This document shows, one piece after another, positions 18,405 to 26,202 of a stretch of DNA of 64,000 bases. The DNA lies in contig LVCE01000001.1 of the NCBI GenBank assembly GCA_002095075.2, positions 1-64,000 of the forward strand, written 5' to 3'. The notes under the pieces were generated by a model. It was given only the letters and a program-made list of their open reading frames with translations, was not told the origin of the DNA and did not search any database. The position numbers and the translations under genes were made by a program. Numbering within the stretch: the first letter of the stretch is position 1; every line of letters begins with the position of its first letter. This DNA comes from Francisella endosymbiont of Ornithodoros moubata. GTDB taxonomy: Bacteria > Pseudomonadota > Gammaproteobacteria > Francisellales > Francisellaceae.

Positions 18405-20423
18405 ATGTTAATATTAGTAAAATTATTTTCTAATAGTCAAATTATTGTGATTAATAAAAAAAATATATTAAGTTGTTTATTGATTTTATCTAGTGCTATT
18501 GGCTATAGTCTTACAATACAACAAATTCAATATTCTCAAAAAGCCATAGATGCATTAGCTAAAAAAGACTATAAATCATATTTTTATTATAAATCGAAAC
18601 TCAAAGATACTAGTATTTACTCATATTTACAATATAAAGAAATAAGTACAGATCCTAATATTTTTCAGCAATCAACAATAGATGAGTATTTCAAGCAAGA
18701 TAATAATAGCTATTGGCAAAACCGACTTAGTGATGATTTAGCGCAATACTATGCCGAAAAATATGACTGGAAGCTCTTTGGCAAGTATTATAAAGGCGAT
18801 TTAGGGGTACCTGGCAAATGTTGGAGTATGCAAGCAGAATATGAATTAGGTGAAAAAACTAAAGCATTAAATGAATATGGCCAACTTTGGCAGAACCGAG
18901 TGTATATGCCTGCTGCATGTAATAAAATGCAAAAATATTGGGATAATTTTGATTATAAACCAAGAGATTATCTAACAACTAAAGCATATACTCTTGCTTT
19001 TGCCAATAAGTTTGATGATAGTTTGTGGTTATTAAATACTTATGTCAAAGATAACAAAGATTATCTAAATTATATAAGTGCATGGAAACAAGCTACTAAA
19101 GATTCGCGTAAATTAGACAGTTTTATTAATAGGTTTCACAATTATAATTATTTTGACAAAGTGATTGTTGATATTTCTAGAGATTTAATAAGAAAAGATG
19201 CCCAAGGCTATGCAAAAGTATGGGATAACCTAAAAAATAAAAGATATCTAAGCACAAAAGTAAAACAACAGTGTATCTCAGCAATAGCGGTAAGTTTTGC
19301 AAGATCTCAATCACCACAAGCAAAACAGTGGCTAACTAGAGTAGATAAAAAATATCTCGATACAACAGCTTGGGAGTGGTTATTAAGGGTTGATTTATAC
19401 AACAATAACTTTGCAGATTATATAAAAACATATAGTCAACTTCCTGCTAAATTACAACAAAACCAAGTATGGAAATATTGGCTAGCATATAGTTATGATC
19501 AACTAGGTGAGAAACAACAAGCGGAGAAAATCTTTGCGGAATTAATACAGCAACCGCTTGATTACTATTCATTTTTAGCGTCTGATAGGCTTGGTAAACC
19601 ATATAATTTTGGTAATGATGTTGCTACAGCATTAAGTAATAGTGAAACTAAAAAACTACTGGCAGAAGATGCTACTACACAGGCTATTGATTTATATCAG
19701 ATCGGTCAATACAAAGATTCAACAAGTATTTGGAAATGGGCAATCAGAAATAAGCTTAGAGATAAGCAGATTCATGAGATTAAACAACTTGCAAGTTTAG
19801 CTGAAGATAATCATATGTATTATGCGGCTATATTTAATATGTCAGTTATCGGTAATTATAATAATATTGATATGCTCTTTCCAAAAGCTTTCATAACTAC
19901 AGTTAATCAAAGTGCCCAAAAATTTGGCATTGATAAAGATCTTGTTTTATCAATTATGCGTAAAGAATCATTATTTGATATTGAGGCGGTCTCCTCAGCT
20001 GGAGCAAAGGGATTGATGCAGGTTACAGAGCCAACCGCAAAATTTATTGCCCAAAAATATAAATTATCTTTAATTGGTGGTAAATCTCAAGGTATGACTA
20101 GTCAGATATTTATCCCTGAGAATAACATTAAACTAGGTATAGCAAATTTATATTTCTTAGAGAAGCTTTTTGATAAAAATACTATACTAGGTATAGCTGC
20201 ATATAATGCTGGCCCAGGTAATGTTGCTAAGTGGCTAAATGAAAAGGAAGCTCCAGCAGCAATTTGGATAGAAAATGTACCATTTGGTGAGACACGGCAC
20301 TACATTCGCAATGTACTTGTATACATGATTGTTTATAATAATTTTGTATTTAAAGATAAAAAAAATCATATTAGTAATTTTCTAGATTATAAAATATTTA
20401 ATAAGCAAAGTTTTAGGAAATAG
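18405..20423 (+). CDS. slt: Soluble lytic murein transglycosylase
   Basis: The protein cleaves peptidoglycan glycan strands in the periplasm, forming 1,6-anhydro-muropeptides. An N-terminal signal-like segment (KKNILSCLLILSSAIGYSLT) precedes an alpha-helical superhelix of about 400 residues. The C-terminal SLT domain has LSIMRKESLFDIEAVSSAGA followed by KGLMQV, where the Glu is catalytic, then GIAAYNAGPGNV and PFGETRHYIRNVL. Length (about 672) matches Slt70-type enzymes. The start is uncertain: an ATG at 18382 with GAGGG upstream runs into TAG after four codons, while the in-frame GTG at 18396 and ATG at 18405 have poor ribosome-binding sites. This suggests a damaged start region. Confidence 0.88.
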   Translation: MLILVKLFSNSQIIVINKKNILSCLLILSSAIGYSLTIQQIQYSQKAIDALAKKDYKSYFYYKSKLKDTSIYSYLQYKEISTDPNIFQQSTIDEYFKQDNNSYWQNRLSDDLAQYYAEKYDWKLFGKYYKGDLGVPGKCWSMQAEYELGEKTKALNEYGQLWQNRVYMPAACNKMQKYWDNFDYKPRDYLTTKAYTLAFANKFDDSLWLLNTYVKDNKDYLNYISAWKQATKDSRKLDSFINRFHNYNYFDKVIVDISRDLIRKDAQGYAKVWDNLKNKRYLSTKVKQQCISAIAVSFARSQSPQAKQWLTRVDKKYLDTTAWEWLLRVDLYNNNFADYIKTYSQLPAKLQQNQVWKYWLAYSYDQLGEKQQAEKIFAELIQQPLDYYSFLASDRLGKPYNFGNDVATALSNSETKKLLAEDATTQAIDLYQIGQYKDSTSIWKWAIRNKLRDKQIHEIKQLASLAEDNHMYYAAIFNMSVIGNYNNIDMLFPKAFITTVNQSAQKFGIDKDLVLSIMRKESLFDIEAVSSAGAKGLMQVTEPTAKFIAQKYKLSLIGGKSQGMTSQIFIPENNIKLGIANLYFLEKLFDKNTILGIAAYNAGPGNVAKWLNEKEAPAAIWIENVPFGETRHYIRNVLVYMIVYNNFVFKDKKNHISNFLDYKIFNKQSFRK

Positions 20424-20521
20424 TACTAGCAACTACTTAAAAGAGTGTTCTAAATCAACATTTTACAGAGATAGTATATAATCATAATAAATATTTTATT
20501 GTGTTTAGGAATTAGAGAATT

Positions 20522-20797
20522 GTGCGTATAATAAAAAATGTCAAAAGAGAAAATTTGCTGGCATGTTTTTTGACATATGTGGGCTATATGACCCTAACAA
20601 TTTCAATAACTTTAACCACATCATTAGCATCTAATTTAGGTTTGTCTGATTATGTTACTCAAATGGCAATGAGTCTATCGTTTTTTACGTTTAGTATTTC
20701 TGCGGTTTTATTTGCATGTGCTGTTATCATACAAAAAAATATCGTGATGAATGAGCCTATTTGTTTAATCATAATTCACACAAGTTTTATTAATTAA
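20522..20797 (+). pseudogene. Truncated MFS transporter N-terminus
   Basis: Ninety-one residues begin RIIKNVKRENLLACFLTYVG and include two to three membrane helices with SNLGLSDYVTQMAMSLSFF. This resembles helices 1-2 of Bcr/CflA-type drug efflux carriers. The frame then derails and ends. No remaining helices or MFS motif A (G-x-L-x-D-R-x-G-R-R) follow, so it is a stump of a roughly 400-residue protein. A TATAAT-like box lies about 45 bases upstream, so it may still be transcribed. The start codon is GTG. Confidence 0.5.
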
Positions 20798-21269
20798 AAC
20801 TTATTAAATCAGATATTATTGTAGGTTTAAAATAATTTTAAAGTAATATTTAATTTATATATTTTTTAATATTACTTTAAATATCTTAATTTTTTAGTTA
20901 TATTTGTAAAATTCAAAATTATAAATTTTCTGTTCATTCACTACTGATAGTTCGGTTTACGAATTATTCAATGCACATTGAACTTTTAGAAAAAAATCTA
21001 AAGTTTGCAAAACCATTAATTTCTTTTTTGTGGACAGAACTTAATAAAATAGATTGTTTTAATTATTGTAAGCTTTTAAGTTTTTTCGTTTATTTTTAGT
21101 CTAAATAATACCTTAAGCTCGTAGCTTATATAGTTTTTGAATTTGAGTTAAAGTTAAAATTAAAACGATAAAGTCTAAGTAAACAGATCAATTATTAAAT
21201 AAGTTTCGAACTTAGGTTACTTTTATAGTAATATTTGTAGCTAAGTTCATAATTTAAAAAATATCTACA
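20798..21269. other. Gene-poor A+T-rich intergenic region before dnaE
   Basis: These 472 bases hold no recognisable gene. A 42-codon frame at 20971-21099 starts MHIELLEKNLKFAKPLISFL but matches nothing I know and has no ribosome-binding site. A strong inverted repeat lies at 20837-20881 and a short palindrome (TTCAATG-CA-CATTGAA) near 20966. The rest is probably the decayed remainder of the truncated transporter and the dnaE promoter. Confidence 0.45.
20837..20881. repeat. 14-bp perfect inverted repeat with 17-base loop
   Basis: TTTAAAGTAATATT at 20837-20850 is exactly complementary to AATATTACTTTAAA at 20868-20881. The stem is A+T-only apart from one G-C pair, so it is a weak terminator. 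It may be a mobile-element end or a transcript-end hairpin after the truncated transporter. Confidence 0.6.
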
Positions 21270-24200
21270 ATGATTTCTCACCTTAGAGTTCATACCGGAT
21301 TTTCTGTTGTTGATAGTACAGTGCGTCTAGGAGATCTTTTTGCAAGAGCAAAAGATAAAAATATTGTTGCGATAGCTCTCACTGATGTGTGTAATTTGTT
21401 TGCGGCAATTAAGTTTTATAAACAAGCATTAGCTAGTGGGATTAAACCAATCTTTGGGGTGGAACTGAAGATTGATACTGAATTTGGTATTGCTGATTTA
21501 GTGTTACTAGCAGAAAATAATTATGGCTATCAAAATATTGTTAATTTGATTTCTAGAGCATATCAACAAACAGATAGATTTGGCTCAATTCCTCTTATAC
21601 CTAAAGCTTGGCTTAAAGAGTTAAATCTAGAAAATATTATTTGCTTAAATGGTGGACAGCAGGGGGAGTTAGGCAAAGCTATCTTAGCCAAAGATTATAT
21701 TAAGGCAGATGAGATTATTACTCAAAACATTGCGATATTCGGTTCTAATAATTATATTATCGAAATTCATAAGTTAGGGTATGAAAATGAAGGTTTGTAT
21801 AATGAAAAAGCTCTAGAATATGCAAGTAAGTACAATCTCATAGCTGTAGCAACAAACTTAACTGTATTTATGGAAGCAGATGATTATGGTATTCATGAAA
21901 TTAGAGCTTGTATCAATGAGAAAACAACAATCTTAGATGAGTCGCGTAAATCTAAATTTACTAGAGAACAATATCTAAAATCAGCTGATGAAATGTACGA
22001 AACTTTCTCTGCACTAACAGTGCTTGTAGATAATACTCTAGCAATTGCAAAGCGCTGTAATGTCACATTTGATCTAGGCAAGCCATGTCTGCCAACCGTA
22101 GATATTCCGGTTGGCTTGACAGAAAAAGAATACTTTTCAAAATTATGTTATCAAGGCTTATATAAGCGTTTAGAAAAAATATTAGCTAATAAATCAGCTG
22201 ATAAGCATGAACATATCACAAAAGTCTATAAAGATAGGTTACAAAGAGAGATTGATATTATTTGTGATATGGGTTTTCCAGGATACTTTCTAATTGTTGA
22301 AGATTTTATCCGTTGGTCAAAAGAAAATGATATCCCAGTAGGACCAGGGCGTGGTTCTGGTGCTGGTTCATTAGTAGCGTATTCTTTGTTAATTACGGAT
22401 ATAGATCCATTACTGTATGGGCTACTTTTTGAGAGATTTCTGAATCCTGAAAGGGTATCAATGCCTGATTTTGATATAGATTTTTGTATTGAAGGTAGAG
22501 ATAGAGTTATCAAGTATGTCGAGCGAAAATATGGTAAAGATAGTGTTGCGCAGATTATAACCTATGGTACTATGGCAGCTAAGGGTGTTGTGCGTGACGT
22601 CGTGCGTGTAATGGGACAAAGTTTTGGTTTTGGTGATAGGATTGCCAAGCTTATTCCAGAAACACCTGGTACAACCTTTAAGAAAATCCTAAAAGAGGGT
22701 GAGCCATTATATGATGAAATGCAAGTAGATGAAGAAGTTGCCGAGGTTATTGAAAGAGCGCAAAAATTAGAAGGTTTGCCACGTAGTTTAGGCAAGCATG
22801 CTGCAGGTATTGTAATTTCGCCAACGAAAATTTCAGATTTTGCACCGATATATTGCGAAGATAAAGGTGGAGATCTTGTTACCCAGTTTGATAAAGGTGA
22901 TATTGAAGATGTAGGTTTGGTTAAGTTTGATTTTTTAGGGCTAAAAAACTTAACGATTATCAATAACACTGTTAAAAGCATTAAGGCTAAAAAATCAGCT
23001 GATCAAAAGCCTTTAGATATTGCTGATATACCTCTAGATGATCAAAAAACATTTAAGCTTTTGCAAGCAGGGAATACCACAGGAATATTTCAGCTTGAAT
23101 CACAGGGTATGCGCCAGATTGTCAAGGATCTAGGTACTTCTAATTTTGAAGAGATTATCGCTTTAGTGGCATTATATCGTCCTGGGCCGATGGAGAATAT
23201 TCCTACTTTTATTGATCGTAAGCATGGTAGAAAAAGAATTACATATTTGCATCCTCTACTTGAGGAGGTGCTAAAAGAGACTTATGGTATCCCGGTATAC
23301 CAAGAGCAGGTAATGCAAATGGCACAAAAACTAGCTGGCTATACACTTGGTGCTGCCGATTTATTACGCCGTGCTATGGGTAAGAAAAAGCCTGAAGAAA
23401 TGGAGCAACAACGTAAGATTTTTAAAGAAGGTGCTGCTAAATATTATAGTATCAATGCTAAACTTGCTGATGAGATATTTGACCAAATGGAAGCTTTTGC
23501 CGGATATGGGTTTAACAAATCTCATGCTGCTGCGTATGCGCTGATTGCTTATCAAACAGCTTGGCTAAAAGCACATTATCCAGATGAGTATATGGCTGCT
23601 TTGATGTCTGGGGATATGGGAAATACTGATCAATTCGTTAAATTTATCCTAGATTGTAAAAATATGGGTATTACAGTCTTAGCACCAAATATTAATAAAA
23701 GTGTCTATGATTGTATAGCTATCTCAAAAGGTACAATCTTACTTGGCTTAGGCGCCATCAAAGGACTTGGCAGTGAAGCAATCAAAAGCATACTTACAGA
23801 AAGACAATCAGGTGAAGAGTTTAGCTCAATATTTGATCTATGCCGTAGAGTTGATTTACGCAAAGTCAATAAAAAAGCGCTAGAGGCTTTGTGCTTTGCT
23901 GGTGCAATCAAAGATATTTCTAGAAATAGAGCTACAGCATTTAACTCTATTGAGAAAGCTATCAAAAATGCAGGGTATGTTAATGAGATGAACGCTGCTG
24001 GACAAGATGATTTATTTGGTTTTACAGAGCAACAGAGTGATACTGATACAGAGCTTGAAAAAAAATGTATAGTAGAAGAGTGGAACCTCAAAGAGCTACT
24101 AATTAATGAGAAAAAAGCTCTAGGAATGTACTTTAGTGGACATATCATTGATGAGGAAAATCATTGGTGCAATCATGTTAGCTTTAGTGATCTTGATAAG

Positions 24201-24749
24201 ATTCAGCAGCCTAATATGGATGGTAATTCTGTGAGAATTATCGCAAGTATGATAACACCAGCTATACGCCGAAAGACTAAAACAGGAAAAGTTTTGTATA
24301 TTATCAATATTGATGATGAATTTGATAGAGCTGATTGTCTGATTAGTGAAGATGTTTTTGTCGCTGTTAAAGATAGCATTCAAGTTGATGATATCGTTGT
24401 CGTTGAGGGTAAAGTTAGTCGTGATGTACAGCGAGAGTGTAATAAACTAAGTGTAGACAAGGTCCAACCAATATCACAATATATTGATGAAAATTTTAGT
24501 AAAGTTGAACTAACATTAAGAAGCCAAACTGTAAATCCAATTAATCTCAAGAAACTCCTTAGTAATCTCAAAGAAAATATAGCCTCAACTAATACTCAAA
24601 AACAAAATATCTTAGAGATAACAATTTCTCTTGATGATGTTGATGGTAAGTTTGATTTTTTACAAAAGCCATTTTCTATCTACAAATTTGTAAATGATGT
24701 TAGCAGGCTAATAGCTGAGGGTAGTACGGTTAGTTTGAGTGAGGTTTAA
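21270..24749 (+). CDS. dnaE: DNA polymerase III subunit alpha
   Basis: The catalytic subunit of the replicative polymerase, 1159 residues (E. coli 1160). The PHP domain opens HLRVHTGFSVVDSTVRLGDL. The palm carries the catalytic aspartates in PDFDIDFC, with GPGRGSGAGSLVAYSL just before and YGTMAAKGVVRDV after. FNKSHAAAYALIAYQTAWLK is present, followed by the helix-hairpin-helix and OB regions (IIASMITPAIRRKTKTGK). No frame damage occurs across 3.5 kb, which argues against poor sequence quality as the cause of frameshifts elsewhere. ATG start; no adjacent partner gene. Confidence 0.97.
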   Translation: MISHLRVHTGFSVVDSTVRLGDLFARAKDKNIVAIALTDVCNLFAAIKFYKQALASGIKPIFGVELKIDTEFGIADLVLLAENNYGYQNIVNLISRAYQQTDRFGSIPLIPKAWLKELNLENIICLNGGQQGELGKAILAKDYIKADEIITQNIAIFGSNNYIIEIHKLGYENEGLYNEKALEYASKYNLIAVATNLTVFMEADDYGIHEIRACINEKTTILDESRKSKFTREQYLKSADEMYETFSALTVLVDNTLAIAKRCNVTFDLGKPCLPTVDIPVGLTEKEYFSKLCYQGLYKRLEKILANKSADKHEHITKVYKDRLQREIDIICDMGFPGYFLIVEDFIRWSKENDIPVGPGRGSGAGSLVAYSLLITDIDPLLYGLLFERFLNPERVSMPDFDIDFCIEGRDRVIKYVERKYGKDSVAQIITYGTMAAKGVVRDVVRVMGQSFGFGDRIAKLIPETPGTTFKKILKEGEPLYDEMQVDEEVAEVIERAQKLEGLPRSLGKHAAGIVISPTKISDFAPIYCEDKGGDLVTQFDKGDIEDVGLVKFDFLGLKNLTIINNTVKSIKAKKSADQKPLDIADIPLDDQKTFKLLQAGNTTGIFQLESQGMRQIVKDLGTSNFEEIIALVALYRPGPMENIPTFIDRKHGRKRITYLHPLLEEVLKETYGIPVYQEQVMQMAQKLAGYTLGAADLLRRAMGKKKPEEMEQQRKIFKEGAAKYYSINAKLADEIFDQMEAFAGYGFNKSHAAAYALIAYQTAWLKAHYPDEYMAALMSGDMGNTDQFVKFILDCKNMGITVLAPNINKSVYDCIAISKGTILLGLGAIKGLGSEAIKSILTERQSGEEFSSIFDLCRRVDLRKVNKKALEALCFAGAIKDISRNRATAFNSIEKAIKNAGYVNEMNAAGQDDLFGFTEQQSDTDTELEKKCIVEEWNLKELLINEKKALGMYFSGHIIDEENHWCNHVSFSDLDKIQQPNMDGNSVRIIASMITPAIRRKTKTGKVLYIINIDDEFDRADCLISEDVFVAVKDSIQVDDIVVVEGKVSRDVQRECNKLSVDKVQPISQYIDENFSKVELTLRSQTVNPINLKKLLSNLKENIASTNTQKQNILEITISLDDVDGKFDFLQKPFSIYKFVNDVSRLIAEGSTVSLSEV

Positions 24750-24757
24750 ATTTTACA

Positions 24758-24776
24758 TGTCATCCTAACTTGTTTT
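24758..24776 (-). repeat. Degraded half-copy of a REP-like element
   Basis: TGTCATCCTAACTTGTTTT resembles one arm (reverse orientation) of the hairpin element at 25082-25126, which contains TTCAGGATGAC. Together they bracket the GIY-YIG remnant. Similar short palindromes recur in Francisella intergenic regions from memory; not verified. Confidence 0.35.
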
Positions 24777-24815
24777 ACTAATATCACTAAGAGCTTTGAA
24801 TAGTGACGTGTAAAA

Positions 24816-25082
24816 GAGGGTTTAGCTATATACTTATTAACCAACAAAATAATGTTTTGTATATAGGTGTTATATCAGATGTTAAGCAAAGGTTTATTAG
24901 CATAAAAATATACTAGTTAAATGACTTTACTAAAAAATATCAAACTCATAAACTGGTGTATACGAAATAGCAGAAAATATAGAATATGTAGTATTAAGAG
25001 AAAAACAGCTTAATCATTGGCAGAAAGATTGGAAGTTTAATTTGATTAAAAAAATAATCCTAAGTTTAGTAATTTTTTATAG
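24816..25082 (+). pseudogene. GIY-YIG nuclease domain protein remnant
   Basis: The reading YILINQQNNVLYIGVISDVK, then QRF, is the signature of small UPF0213-type GIY-YIG proteins. It then breaks and continues with frameshifts and stops through FTKKYQTHKLVYT, EKQLNHWQKDWKFNLIKK (corrected frames) and NPKFSNFL. Intact members are about 90 residues and are putative endonucleases. At least three lesions are present, so it is dead. It is flanked by inverted REP-like sequences. Confidence 0.75.
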
Positions 25083-25126
25083 TTTGTAATAAGATCCTGA
25101 ATACCTAGTTCAGGATGACTACAAAC
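25082..25126. repeat. REP-like hairpin element
   Basis: The outer arms GTTTGTA (25082-25088) and TACAAAC (25120-25126), and inner arms ATCCTGAA (25094-25101) and TTCAGGAT (25109-25116), form a nested perfect hairpin with a 7-base loop. It may be an intergenic repeat unit and could also end transcription of the GIY-YIG remnant. Confidence 0.6.
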
Positions 25127-25152
25127 ACTATGTTTAAAATGGGGATATATAG

Positions 25153-25477
25153 ATGAACCACCAATTTATACAATACAATGATCCAAATAACGAGATCTTG
25201 TATCAAAAATGTAAACCTGTAACGGATATAAAAAGAGCTGAAATACAGAATATCATGACAGAGATGCGTGAGAAAATTACTAGCAAACTTGATTCTGTAG
25301 CTGCTGTAATATTCCAGCATGAATTTAATCACCTACTTGTCTCTGTCTATGTTGATTTTGATACTAAATCTATGGTAAGAAGAGCTATAAGTTAAATTTG
25401 CTAGTGGTAAGCTTAAAGCTTATCAAGAATGTGGTGAAGAGAGTTCCATTGTTATTAGAAAAATATCAAATAGGTAA
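25153..25477 (+). pseudogene. Peptide deformylase-like remnant with internal deletion
   Basis: The start reads MNHQFIQYNDPNNEILYQKC then KPVTDI, like the N-terminus of deformylases, which remove the formyl group from new proteins. After REKI the frame jumps to AVIFQHEFNHLLVSVYVDF, the zinc motif HExxH. The G-x-G-x-A-A-x-Q and E-G-C-L-S motifs in between are missing, about 60-70 codons. A frameshift at 25393 leads to KFASGKLKAYQECGEES, ending at 25477. Without the EGCLS cysteine it cannot be active. As the activity is essential, another def gene should exist elsewhere in the genome. Confidence 0.75.
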
Positions 25478-25517
25478 AAATATATAAGTTTTTTTGTAGC
25501 AATATCAAAACTAATAG

Positions 25518-25545
25518 TTGACATATAAATTAAGAATAGTAGCAT
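25518..25545 (+). promoter_or_regulatory. Promoter of the orphan 5S rRNA gene
   Basis: A consensus -35 TTGACA (25518-25523) is followed after 16 bases by TAGCAT (25540-25545). The predicted start, 7-9 bases on, coincides with the 5' end of the 5S gene. This indicates that the gene is transcribed by itself. Confidence 0.55.
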
Positions 25546-25553
25546 AACTTGAA

Positions 25554-25665
25554 CTGACGATAATAGCAGTCTGGAACCACTTGATCCCATTTCGAACTCA
25601 GGAATGAAATGGCCTCACGCCAATGATAATCTGGCAATGCCCAAGTGAAAGTAGGTAATCGTCAA
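25554..25665 (+). rRNA. rrf: 5S ribosomal RNA (orphan copy)
   Basis: The sequence carries the 5S core: GGAACCACTTGATCCCATT, CGAACTCAGGAATGAAA (canonical CGAACUCAGAAGUGAAA with changes) and AAGTGAAAGTAGG. The terminal helix pairs TGACGAT (25555-25561) with ATCGTCA (25658-25664) perfectly. Length is about 112. No 16S, 23S or tRNA gene is next to it, so this is a stand-alone copy with its own promoter. A short pyrimidine/T-rich stretch follows. The loop changes may mean it is diverging from the operon copies. Confidence 0.88.
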
Positions 25666-25735
25666 ACCTCTTTAAATTTTTTTCACTATTATTTTCATTT
25701 ACTCAATACTAAAAATATTTAAATAGTTTTGCTTT

Positions 25736-25866
25736 AAATATGACTAGTTAAGATATATTTTAGAAAGCTTACAGGTTTCGCGATATTAAGGTGTCTGTCC
25801 TGTGTGGTGGGAAGAACAGCACTTGGTTTAGCTATCTAAAACTATTAAGCTCAACTAGCCATATTT
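25736..25866 (+). ncRNA. Candidate structured RNA (6S- or 4.5S-like), unassigned
   Basis: The ends pair over 14 positions with one mismatch: AAATATGACTAGTT (25736-25749) with AACTAGCCATATTT (25853-25866). Inside, TTTTAGA pairs with TCTAAAA, AGCT with AGCT, CAGGT with ACTTG, then GTG-CTG-TCC with GGG-CAG-CAC, giving a rod of about 131 bases with an apical arm. A CGATATT segment lies about 45 bases from the 5' end, recalling the product-RNA start region of 6S RNA. The rod shape is also like 4.5S SRP RNA, but the conserved SRP loop sequence is not clearly present. Strand is chosen by position after the 5S gene and is not certain. Confidence 0.5.
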
Positions 25867-25963
25867 AGAACATCAGCTTAGCAATTATGATTGCTAATGT
25901 TAAGTAAACGATAGTTAATCCAGCAAGATATATGTGGATTTGAGATTTTAGTAATTTTGTCAT
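25865..25963 (-). CDS. Possible 32-residue single-helix membrane peptide
   Basis: The frame MTKLLKSQIHIYLAGLTIVY continuing LTLAIIIAKLMF has a positively charged N-terminus and one membrane helix, the typical form of small inner-membrane regulators. No clear ribosome-binding site precedes the ATG (only AATAAAG), and it matches no peptide I know. Its stop lies in the 3' arm of the structured RNA candidate on the opposite strand. It could be chance. Confidence 0.28.
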   Translation of the reverse strand: MTKLLKSQIHIYLAGLTIVYLTLAIIIAKLMF

Positions 25964-26202
25964 CTTTATTGCTTACATCAAGTTGTTATCTTGGGCTAAT
26001 GGTACCCTAAGCTGCTTTAGCAACAATTAGTAAAATTTAACAAGTCTAATCAATTTTTAATAGTTAATTAATTTCTCTATGATACAAAAAACAGTTGCTA
26101 TTACATAAGTTATGACAATTTGCTTAGATGTTTTTGAAATGTTTTTTATTGGCTTAATATGTTATTCTATAGAATAATTTTTATTGCTAAAAAAGAATTT
26201 TA
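25867..26202. other. Intergenic region before lolC
   Basis: Apart from the possible small peptide on the minus strand and the hairpin at 25878-25897, I see only A+T-rich sequence. It presumably includes the lolC promoter (a TATTCTATAGAATA palindrome lies near 26162-26175). Confidence 0.4.
25878..25897 (+). terminator. Hairpin after the structured RNA candidate
   Basis: TTAGCAAT and ATTGCTAA form a perfect 8-bp stem with a TATG loop, extended by ACAT/TGT across an internal loop. There is no T-tract after it, so a terminator role is only possible. It overlaps the minus-strand small frame. Confidence 0.35.

Noticed and set aside
20971-21099. 42-codon frame upstream of dnaE as a gene
   Set aside because: No ribosome-binding site, no recognisable family, and A+T-rich context where such frames arise by chance.
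22562-22981. 139-codon minus-strand frame within dnaE (and others at 22226 and 23705)
   Set aside because: Antisense to a strongly conserved gene; Ser/Thr/Pro-rich composition typical of shadow frames.
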